Positions 15,526 to 22,740 of a DNA stretch of 22,740 bases are shown in pieces. This stretch comes from Alphaproteobacteria bacterium UBA1908 (GTDB taxonomy: Bacteria > Pseudomonadota > Alphaproteobacteria > Caedimonadales > UBA1908). A program made the position numbers and the translations under genes. The notes beneath the pieces were generated by a model. That model was given only the letters and a program-made list of their open reading frames with translations, made no database searches and was not told where the DNA came from. The stretch is from positions 7,581 to 30,320 of the forward strand of contig DDGG01000005.1 in the NCBI GenBank assembly GCA_002337525.1. Direction: 5' to 3'. The stretch's first letter is position 1; each line of letters begins with the position of its first letter.

Positions 15526-16366
15526 AACTAATAATCTTATCTGTCATTCTAGTTAAAACTTCTCCGGGCCCGACTTCTGTAAAAGTTTTTGCTCCCAGCG
15601 TTCCAAGTTTTTGTATACACTCTACCCAATTAACAGACCTGGTTATCTGGAAACCAAGTGTTTCAATGGCATACTTTTCTTTAAAGAGATGACTAAATGA
15701 AGAACACAAAACTGGTATTGTGGGTTCTTTAAACGTATAGTTTGTTAGAAATTTCATAAATTTATGTCGTGCAGATTCCATATAATGCGTATGAAAAGCA
15801 CCACTAACATTCAATTGAACACAACGAAATCCTTTTTTTTCTAGCAAAGCAGTAGCTAAATCCAGATCCTTTTTGACACCTCCAATAACTATTTGTTCGG
15901 GCGTATTAAAGTTTGCGAGGTCAATCCTGCTCAGATCCTCCTCTTTTAAGAGCATCATAGCTTGGTCAACATCATTTCCAAGAATAGCAACAAGACCTCC
16001 TTCCCTGATATCAGCCATAAGCTCTCCACGCTTCTTGACAATTTCAAATCCGGCATATAGATCAAAAACATCAGCCGCAAAAAGAGCTGAATATTCACCA
16101 AGACTATGTCCACAAAGATAGTCAGGTAACTCTCCTTTATCCTCTCGTAAAGCAAGGTATGAAAGACAGTTCACCAAATATAGACAAGGCTGGGTAAACT
16201 GGGTCTGATTTAGTTTTCCCATAGTATCATAAAGACATAAATCTTTTATGTCTTCGCCCAATAAATGGCTTGCTTCTTCAACTTCCCTGGTAAATCTTTC
16301 AAATAATTTTTCTCCCATTCCTCTATGCTGTGATCCTTGACCTGGAAACATATAGACTTTCATCAT
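15515..16366 (-). CDS. Stand-alone malonyl-CoA acyltransferase of a trans-AT polyketide synthase
   Basis: This 283-residue enzyme would load malonyl units onto the ACP domains of the neighbouring synthase, which has no AT of its own. FabD-fold motifs are intact: FPGQGSQ at the N-terminus, nucleophile S88 in GHSLGEY, a conserved arginine in KKRGELM (R113), catalytic H192 in GAFHTHYM and the final EVGPGEVL. Phe before the catalytic His fits malonyl rather than methylmalonyl specificity, so methyl groups would come from the synthase's own methyltransferase. It starts 16 bp after the PKS stop with AAGGA in the gap. ATG 16363 is an equally good start. It could in principle be the fatty-acid FabD, but the operon position argues for a trans-AT role. 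Confidence 0.9.
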   Translation of the reverse strand: MMKVYMFPGQGSQHRGMGEKLFERFTREVEEASHLLGEDIKDLCLYDTMGKLNQTQFTQPCLYLVNCLSYLALREDKGELPDYLCGHSLGEYSALFAADVFDLYAGFEIVKKRGELMADIREGGLVAILGNDVDQAMMLLKEEDLSRIDLANFNTPEQIVIGGVKKDLDLATALLEKKGFRCVQLNVSGAFHTHYMESARHKFMKFLTNYTFKEPTIPVLCSSFSHLFKEKYAIETLGFQITRSVNWVECIQKLGTLGAKTFTEVGPGEVLTRMTDKIISYDA

Positions 16367-16382
16367 TTTTTCCTTTTGAACG

Positions 16383-19300
16383 CTAAAATTTATACATTTT
16401 AAAGTCAGAATTATCTTGCTCGGATATTGCAGAGAAAAAACCTTCGGTTTCTTTCGTAAAAAACAACAAATCTTCAGAAACGGCCTTTGATGTTAAATTT
16501 TTAAACATGGCAACAGGTTTATGCTCTTCATCAAACAAAAAGATATTTGCAGAAATTTCACTGTGCGATGCCCCTGTTATCTCAACATAGCAAAAACATA
16601 TGTCCGTTCTCAAAGGTTGATAGAAATAAAATTCTTCCAACTTAGAAGGAACAAAAACCTTACCATTCTCTTTAAATTTTTTCAGCCCAAGTGGTGTGAT
16701 AGCGAGCTGTAATGCTCCATCAATAACACCAATGTCGATAGATTCATTTTGATTGGAGCAAGAATTTAAAATACCAAGTGCTCTTGAATCATCAGACTGA
16801 AGAAATTCAATTCGTTGATACAAAGAACCATAGTCATATCCCATTTTTTTAAAATCATTATAGATTTTTGGCTTGTAACTTTTAAACTTGAATGGTTGAT
16901 ATCCCACTAGATCTGACATTCTCTGCACTGAAGAAAGAGACCTTTGGCTTAAAGAGGCCAGCATACATTGATCACTATTCTTGTTTAGGAAAATAATTTC
17001 CGAAGAAGATTTCTCTATGTTATTTCCTTGACCGGACTGAACTGCTTTAAGCCAATAAATATTCTGGAGTGATTGACCTTCATCTAATGTGGTGCAGAAT
17101 TTGGCAAGAGGATAAGCAGCAGGTAAAAGAGGTTTACCCATAATTTTATGTTGATCACAATACCGATCATCCATATCAAAACCGTATCGCGGTTTTTCAA
17201 TCCAGTGCACAAACTTTTCAAAAGAGGTTAACGCCAAATCAACAACTCTGCGTTTTGGGTAAAGCGTTTCCCAATTAATAAATGCGCCTTTCTGGTATAA
17301 GGATACAATTTCTTCTTTAGATTTTACTGAAATGTCAATCTGATCTTTTGACAAATCGATACTTGTCATTCTGGTTTTTGATTCACAATATTCCCTAAGT
17401 AAAGTGTCAATTTGATTTAAAAGATCATCTGCTGATCTCAGAACAAAAGCAACCCTGTAAGATTCATGTGAGCGACCACAAGCAAGTGTATAGCAAAGAT
17501 CGTAGAGGCTTATTTCAGGATTCTGTTCCAGGAGTTCTCTCAAATTTACAAGAGTACTGATAAGAGAGGAACTTGTTTTTGCCGAAACAGGGGCCACAAA
17601 GAATTTCGGTTCCACTTTTTCAGAAGAAGAATAAAGAGAACCATTTTCAAGGACCACATGAGAATTTGCCCCCCCTGCTCCAAAAGAACTAACCGACGCA
17701 ATTCTTGATGGCTTCTCCCAGTCCACCAGTTTTCTATTAAGATAAAAAGGGGATTCTTTAAAATCAATATGCTGGTTTTCCTCGTCAGCATTTAAGGTTG
17801 GGACAATTTGTTGATGCTTGAATTGCAAGAGAACTTTAATCACTCCCGCAAGCCCTGCAGCAGACTCTAGGTGACCGATATTACTTTTAACTGACCCAAT
17901 AGGACATTTTTCTGAAACACCTGAAAAGACTTTGCTCAAGCCCCTTATTTCAACAGGGTCTCCAAGCTGTGTACCAGTTCCATGAGCTTCGATATATGAA
18001 ATATCTGATACCTTTAAATCTGCTTTCTCAATAGACTTCTGAATAAGTTCAGATTGAGCAACAGGATTTGGCGCTGTATAACCGTTTGAATGACCACCTG
18101 CATTAAGATAAGTTGATTTAATAACGCCATGAATCCTGTCATTATCCTTGATAGCATCGGATAGAGGTTTAAGAACAAGAGAGATAATTCCTTCTCCATC
18201 TACAAATCCGTCTGCATTGGCTCCGAAAGACTTGCACTCGCGACCCCGGGACAGCATGTGCATTTTACAAAGTTTTGTATACTGCTTTGGATGCAGGATA
18301 AGATTGACTCCCCCAACAACAGCTATTGAACAATCTCTACTTTTAAGGGCCTGACAAGCAACGTGTAGAGCTGTTAAAGATGAAGAGCACGCGGAATCAA
18401 CTGCCATACTAGGACCATTCCAATCAAAAAAGAAAGAAGTTCTATTGGCAATAGACCAGTATAGAGAATCAGCATCAGAAGGCTCCTTAGCATCAACACC
18501 CAGCCAGCCATACCCTCCATTCATGACACCAACATACACACCGATGTCCTTACCTTTCAGATGAGTAAAGGGATAGCCAGAGTTCTCTATAGCTTTGTAG
18601 GTCTCTTCCAGAAAGAGACGTTCCTGAGGATCAATTTTTTCGGCATCAAAAGGAGTTATATCAAAGAAACGATGATCAAAAAACTCAACACCTTCAATAA
18701 AGCCACCATATTGTGTGTAACAAGAATTATGTTCTTTTTGTCCTTCTGGATCATAGAACTCATCATGATTCCAACGATTTTTTGGTATTTTAATAATGGA
18801 ATTCGTCCCCGATCGAAGATTTTCCCAAAACTCGCCAGAATTTCTTGCGCCCGGGAAACGACCGGAAAAACCAATGATGGCAATCTGGTCTGAAAGATTT
18901 TTCTGCTCTTCCCGGTTGATTTCCTGTATCCGCTCTTCAAAAGATTGCTTATCCACCTCATCAAGAGGAATCGATTTCGAATGCTCAGCAATATAATTTG
19001 AAAGCTTTTCAAGAGTAGGACATTCAAAAAGAAGGGTCGTTGGTAAATACCCAAAAGTCTCTTTAAGAGGTTTCATAATTTCCAAAGTTATAAGGGAATC
19101 TATGCCATAATTCGTAAAAACAACATCATCCTGAAGACGAGAAGGATCCATCTTCATAACATCCGAAATTATTTTTCTAAGCCTATGCTTGATTTGATCA
19201 ATACTTGAAGATGTTAGAGATACTTCTTTGGAAATTTCAGTGAATTTTTCAATACACTTTTCCTTATATTCAATGACAAAGTATCCTGCTAATTTCTCTA

Positions 19301-22300
19301 CCGTCGGATATTCAAAAAAAATAGTAGTAGGAACATATCCAAAAACATCCTTAAAGGGCTTTAACAGCTCCAAAACAATCAAAGAGTCGATTCCAAGCCG
19401 AGAGAAAGATATATGCCTGGAAATTTTTTCTTTCTCAATTTTCATGACAGCTGCAATGGCATCGACTATAAAATCTTCGACATTATTATTTAATGTCCCT
19501 TTTTTGTCTGCAATGAGTCCATTTGATGTTTCTGACGCTTGCAATTTCAAAGGTCGAACAAAAGATGTATTGAGTTCTTTTTCATGAGTTGTATCAGAAA
19601 TTGAATCCTGTTGCCCCCTGGTAGAAGCCACAATCACCTGCTGTGTGTCATTACCATGACTTCTAACTTCAGAAAAACCACTTGTGTTCAAAAGATTTTC
19701 CCAGGTTTTTGGAGTTAGAAGAGGGCTGTCTGGAATACGGTGATCTTCAAAAAGCCACCACCCTGTTGTTAGACCAAATGTCAGTGTTGCAAAATCTTGT
19801 CTCTCAGTAACTTCATTAATAACAGCAATGCCATCAGGTTTTAGAAGTTTATTCACATTTCTGAGGGTTTTTTGTATATCTTTGGTTGCATGAAGAACGT
19901 TGGTAGCAATAATAACATCAAAACTACCTTCCAACTCTTTTTTCAAGTCTTGCTCAATATTACAAACATCAAATTTTAAATCTGGATATTTAGAGAATTC
20001 ATTCTGTGCTTTTTTCAGAAAGGCAAAGGAAAGATCCGTATAAGTATACTCGTAATTAAGGCCCTGAAGAGCGGGCAGGACAAACTTGGTTGTGCTCCCG
20101 GTTCCTGCTCCAATTTCAATAATTTTTAAAGGAGAAGTTCCTCTGGTTTTACCATAAGCTTCAACAACTTTTGCAACCGTTTGGTTATAGTAATCCGATG
20201 TCGGGTTGTTTCTGTAAATAGGCTCAACAAGATCAAATCGCCCGTCAGGAAAAAGAACAGACATATGATCTTTCTGGCCACTTAAAACCTCAGGATAGTA
20301 AGACAAACAATGATCAAGAAGCTTTATATGAGAAGCCATTTCCGGAAAATCTTTAAGAATAGTGTCTTTGTCTATTTCTACAAAATTCGGAATATTCTCT
20401 ATTGCCTTGACGAGTTTCTTATAGACAGGCAGAATTTTTTTCGGAAGGGCCACTTTCTTTACAACAAATCGACTATAGTTTTCAAGAGCTTCCTGCGCTT
20501 TAATATTGGAAACAACCTGTGGGTCATCCTCCTTATAAACAGGGACAATCTTATCAAGAACATTTATCCGGGAAGAAATTGGAGTCATGTCCTCACCTGT
20601 ATCTATATTAAGCTTCTCAAGGGCCTCCTTTGTTGCCTTAACAACAGCTATTTGTGTCAAATCGCTTTTCAGAAAATCTTCAATAATCTGGAGACCCTCG
20701 TTAGGCTCTATAGAGCCAATCCCCAAAGACGTCATTCTCTCTCTATATTTATCATTCGAAACAATTCCCACATTCCCCCAAAAGCCCCAATTAATGACTT
20801 TAGTATTATACATGTAGAAGTTGCGAAGCAGACTTGCCATAGCGTCTTTATAGACGCATGCTGCGGTATAATTGGCCTGCCCGGGATTTGCAATAAAGGA
20901 TTGTAGAGAAGAGAAAAAAAGGACAAAGTCCAGGGGATAATTCTTCTCAATCAATGCTTTTGAAAGGTTTATAACGCCCTTCACTTTTGGATCAAGAACC
21001 CTGAACAAGGTTTCCTTGTCCATGAATTGTATAGTGCGATCGTCTAATGTTAAGGCAGAATGAAAAATGCCATTTATACCTGCTTGGTTCTGAAGCAATG
21101 TTGAGATCTGATCATATTCCAAAAGATCCACTTTTTGATAAATAACTTCTGCTCCATCAGCTTCCAGTGCTTTTATTTTCTCACTATCTGCTTCACGGCG
21201 ACCAATAAGAATGAGCTTTGCCTGATAATTCTTTGCAAGATATTGGCTCATTGTATATCCTAAGCCACCCAGTCCACCAATGATGAGGTAACATCCCCTC
21301 TTTTTGAGGAGATTAGGTACCTGATGTGACATACTAGAGGGCTTAAGTCGCCTTATATAACGATGTCCATCCAGATAAATAATGGGTTCAAACAAAGGGT
21401 TTTTCCAATTTTTTTCTTGTAATAATAGTTCCAGGTGCTTTTCATTAAGCTCATTTGTTGAAATAGGGCAAAGATTACAGTTCGGTAATTCTTTAGCCGC
21501 TGTTTGTATTAACCCAAGTAACAGACTGTTTGCAGGTAGAATTTCGGGGTTAAAAGAATCCAGTGTTATACCACATCGTGCAATCAGTTTAAGAGTGATC
21601 TGCTCAAAAGTATTAAGACTTTGAAGAAGTAAAAGACCCAAATAAGCTTTCTGGTAAAGGGTATCTTGATCAAAAGCTTCACTCAATTCTGCATCAACAA
21701 GCCATAACTCATCTCCTTTTGAAAGATGTTTACATAGCACGGCAATATCGTCCGGGGTTTCCAGCCAACTTAGCTGAGCATTAGGATAAAGTAGGCTCAG
21801 TTTTTGTGCCCATTCGTCAGATTCTGAAAAATATAGAATGTGAACTGTTTGAGGCAAAGCTGTTTTCCCAGGAGGGAATGATTCTTGCCACTTAGGGGCA
21901 AAAACCATCTGTGGGTGTACTTTGACCTCTTTAATATCATGTGTTTCTTTCTCTCTAGTCATGATACGGACTCCTAAATCACGGATTTCAAGAATTGATT
22001 TTCTTTCAGAGTTAAAAATTCTAAGACTGACCCTGGAAGATGACTGACGCTCTGTTTCAACATAAAAAAGGCCTGTATCCTGTTGATAATAAGCAGGGGC
22101 AATAGACAACTCTCCAATAGAAAAAGGAAGCAATGTTTCATTTTTATCGACTAGAGAAAGACCTAATGAGCTTTGAAAAGCTGAATCCAGAAGATTTGTT
22201 TTCAGAAAATCTATTTTCCTATCAATTTGTATTGTGCCATAGCATTTATTCTCATTAATAAGAGAAAGCTCCTTCAGACCTTTAAAAAAAGGACCGTAAT

Positions 22301-22730
22301 CAATACCGCTTTCAGAAAAAGATTGGTAAAGATCTTCTTGATCTTCTGTACTTATAAAAAAAGGATTAGCCACATCACCCAAAACAGGAGCCTCACCAAA
22401 TTTTATGACGCCTGATGAGGCAAGATTGCAGTCTGAAAATATTTTAAAGCTACAAGCCTCTGATGAGGATTGAATCAATAACTCAAAAGAAAGTACCTCG
22501 GAATTCGCAATTAAGGGATTCTGCCAACTCAAGTCAGCAATGCCAACAGGTTTTCTGGAAATCATTTCTGACGCAATCTGAGCCGCAATAGAGAGCTGAG
22601 CAGCCCCTGGAAGGGTTAGTTTTCCCGCAACGACATGATCTTTTAACCACACATGCTCTCTCGGCACCTTAATGGCATATTTCTTTTGATTCTCCTTACT
22701 TTCCAGAAGAGATATTTCAATTTCTTTCAT
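16383..22730 (-). CDS. Trans-AT polyketide synthase, DH-KR-cMT-ACP-ACP-KS-DH (5' end uncertain)
   Basis: This modular PKS of 2115 residues has no AT. DH1 (about 1-265) has HVVAGKLTLPG with H32, YGPFF, and D182 in DSAFQ. KR (about 475-700) has GGLGGLG (485-491), an LDD motif (542-544) that predicts a D-configured hydroxyl, S608 and Y621; the usual YxxxN asparagine is Cys625. A C-methyltransferase (about 800-1035) has EIGAGTGS. Tandem ACPs carry phosphopantetheine serines S1116 (LGIDSL) and S1212 (YGIDSL). KS (about 1280-1695) keeps C1448 in DSACSSS, H1583 in HGTGT and H1620 in NIGH, so it should elongate. A second DH follows (H1861 in HKIMGKPLLP, D2004 in DGALQ). The acyltransferase gene follows directly. 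The frame is open to the right edge, and the ATG at 22730 has no visible ribosome binding site. It may be internal, or the module may be split KS/DH between proteins. Confidence 0.93.
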   Translation of the reverse strand: MKEIEISLLESKENQKKYAIKVPREHVWLKDHVVAGKLTLPGAAQLSIAAQIASEMISRKPVGIADLSWQNPLIANSEVLSFELLIQSSSEACSFKIFSDCNLASSGVIKFGEAPVLGDVANPFFISTEDQEDLYQSFSESGIDYGPFFKGLKELSLINENKCYGTIQIDRKIDFLKTNLLDSAFQSSLGLSLVDKNETLLPFSIGELSIAPAYYQQDTGLFYVETERQSSSRVSLRIFNSERKSILEIRDLGVRIMTREKETHDIKEVKVHPQMVFAPKWQESFPPGKTALPQTVHILYFSESDEWAQKLSLLYPNAQLSWLETPDDIAVLCKHLSKGDELWLVDAELSEAFDQDTLYQKAYLGLLLLQSLNTFEQITLKLIARCGITLDSFNPEILPANSLLLGLIQTAAKELPNCNLCPISTNELNEKHLELLLQEKNWKNPLFEPIIYLDGHRYIRRLKPSSMSHQVPNLLKKRGCYLIIGGLGGLGYTMSQYLAKNYQAKLILIGRREADSEKIKALEADGAEVIYQKVDLLEYDQISTLLQNQAGINGIFHSALTLDDRTIQFMDKETLFRVLDPKVKGVINLSKALIEKNYPLDFVLFFSSLQSFIANPGQANYTAACVYKDAMASLLRNFYMYNTKVINWGFWGNVGIVSNDKYRERMTSLGIGSIEPNEGLQIIEDFLKSDLTQIAVVKATKEALEKLNIDTGEDMTPISSRINVLDKIVPVYKEDDPQVVSNIKAQEALENYSRFVVKKVALPKKILPVYKKLVKAIENIPNFVEIDKDTILKDFPEMASHIKLLDHCLSYYPEVLSGQKDHMSVLFPDGRFDLVEPIYRNNPTSDYYNQTVAKVVEAYGKTRGTSPLKIIEIGAGTGSTTKFVLPALQGLNYEYTYTDLSFAFLKKAQNEFSKYPDLKFDVCNIEQDLKKELEGSFDVIIATNVLHATKDIQKTLRNVNKLLKPDGIAVINEVTERQDFATLTFGLTTGWWLFEDHRIPDSPLLTPKTWENLLNTSGFSEVRSHGNDTQQVIVASTRGQQDSISDTTHEKELNTSFVRPLKLQASETSNGLIADKKGTLNNNVEDFIVDAIAAVMKIEKEKISRHISFSRLGIDSLIVLELLKPFKDVFGYVPTTIFFEYPTVEKLAGYFVIEYKEKCIEKFTEISKEVSLTSSSIDQIKHRLRKIISDVMKMDPSRLQDDVVFTNYGIDSLITLEIMKPLKETFGYLPTTLLFECPTLEKLSNYIAEHSKSIPLDEVDKQSFEERIQEINREEQKNLSDQIAIIGFSGRFPGARNSGEFWENLRSGTNSIIKIPKNRWNHDEFYDPEGQKEHNSCYTQYGGFIEGVEFFDHRFFDITPFDAEKIDPQERLFLEETYKAIENSGYPFTHLKGKDIGVYVGVMNGGYGWLGVDAKEPSDADSLYWSIANRTSFFFDWNGPSMAVDSACSSSLTALHVACQALKSRDCSIAVVGGVNLILHPKQYTKLCKMHMLSRGRECKSFGANADGFVDGEGIISLVLKPLSDAIKDNDRIHGVIKSTYLNAGGHSNGYTAPNPVAQSELIQKSIEKADLKVSDISYIEAHGTGTQLGDPVEIRGLSKVFSGVSEKCPIGSVKSNIGHLESAAGLAGVIKVLLQFKHQQIVPTLNADEENQHIDFKESPFYLNRKLVDWEKPSRIASVSSFGAGGANSHVVLENGSLYSSSEKVEPKFFVAPVSAKTSSSLISTLVNLRELLEQNPEISLYDLCYTLACGRSHESYRVAFVLRSADDLLNQIDTLLREYCESKTRMTSIDLSKDQIDISVKSKEEIVSLYQKGAFINWETLYPKRRVVDLALTSFEKFVHWIEKPRYGFDMDDRYCDQHKIMGKPLLPAAYPLAKFCTTLDEGQSLQNIYWLKAVQSGQGNNIEKSSSEIIFLNKNSDQCMLASLSQRSLSSVQRMSDLVGYQPFKFKSYKPKIYNDFKKMGYDYGSLYQRIEFLQSDDSRALGILNSCSNQNESIDIGVIDGALQLAITPLGLKKFKENGKVFVPSKLEEFYFYQPLRTDICFCYVEITGASHSEISANIFLFDEEHKPVAMFKNLTSKAVSEDLLFFTKETEGFFSAISEQDNSDFKMYKF

Positions 22731-22740
22731 TATTTTGGAA

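Noticed and set aside
20310..20906. A 198-codon plus-strand open frame antisense to the PKS
   Set aside because: It lies wholly opposite an intact, motif-rich PKS region, and its composition is that of an antisense shadow.

Overview
The window is AT-rich and gene-dense and reads as a piece of an alphaproteobacterial chromosome. The best guess is a host-associated, Holosporales/Caedibacter-like bacterium. This is an inference from three things: an IscR-regulated cysteine desulfurase locus, an lptA-lptB-rpoN block in the usual order, and several eukaryote-like or host-interaction domains (F-box/LRR-like, NB-ARC plus TPR). No rRNA, tRNA, CRISPR array or intact insertion sequence is visible.

Layout. 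(a) 1-1240, minus strand: iscR followed by an overlapping iscS that runs off the left edge. A near-consensus IscR type-1 operator lies on the -35 region of the iscR promoter. (b) 1577-5925, plus strand: a secreted lytic transglycosylase preceded by a near-perfect sigma-54 promoter, then lptA-lptB-rpoN. These link lipopolysaccharide export and envelope maintenance with the sigma-54 factor. (c) 6262-8668, minus strand: a small secreted protein made of four copies of one helical repeat, and a secreted glu-zincin metallopeptidase with its own terminator. (d) 8945-14385, minus strand: a 1016-residue regulator (N-terminal LuxR-type HTH, one apparent membrane segment, NB-ARC ATPase, six 42-residue TPRs) and a DUF3857/transglutaminase protein. 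(e) 14794-22730, minus strand: an apparent operon of a large trans-AT polyketide synthase, its stand-alone acyltransferase, and a translationally coupled signal-peptide protein with F-box-like and leucine-rich segments. The PKS operon probably continues beyond the right edge.

Connections. The most interesting new signal is a roughly 35-bp element with a palindromic core (TAAGG...CCTTA). It occurs almost identically upstream of the regulator gene and upstream of the secreted metallopeptidase, in the same orientation. This suggests that the HTH-NB-ARC-TPR protein controls itself and the peptidase, and perhaps the transglutaminase gene, which has a weaker look-alike upstream. The PKS protein (DH-KR-cMT-ACP-ACP-KS-DH) is predicted to make an alpha-methyl, alpha,beta-unsaturated intermediate. 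It ends in a KS-DH half-module with no ACP or KR, so its partner must be encoded elsewhere or the line is degraded. Functional calls rest on motifs read by eye; no database search was run.
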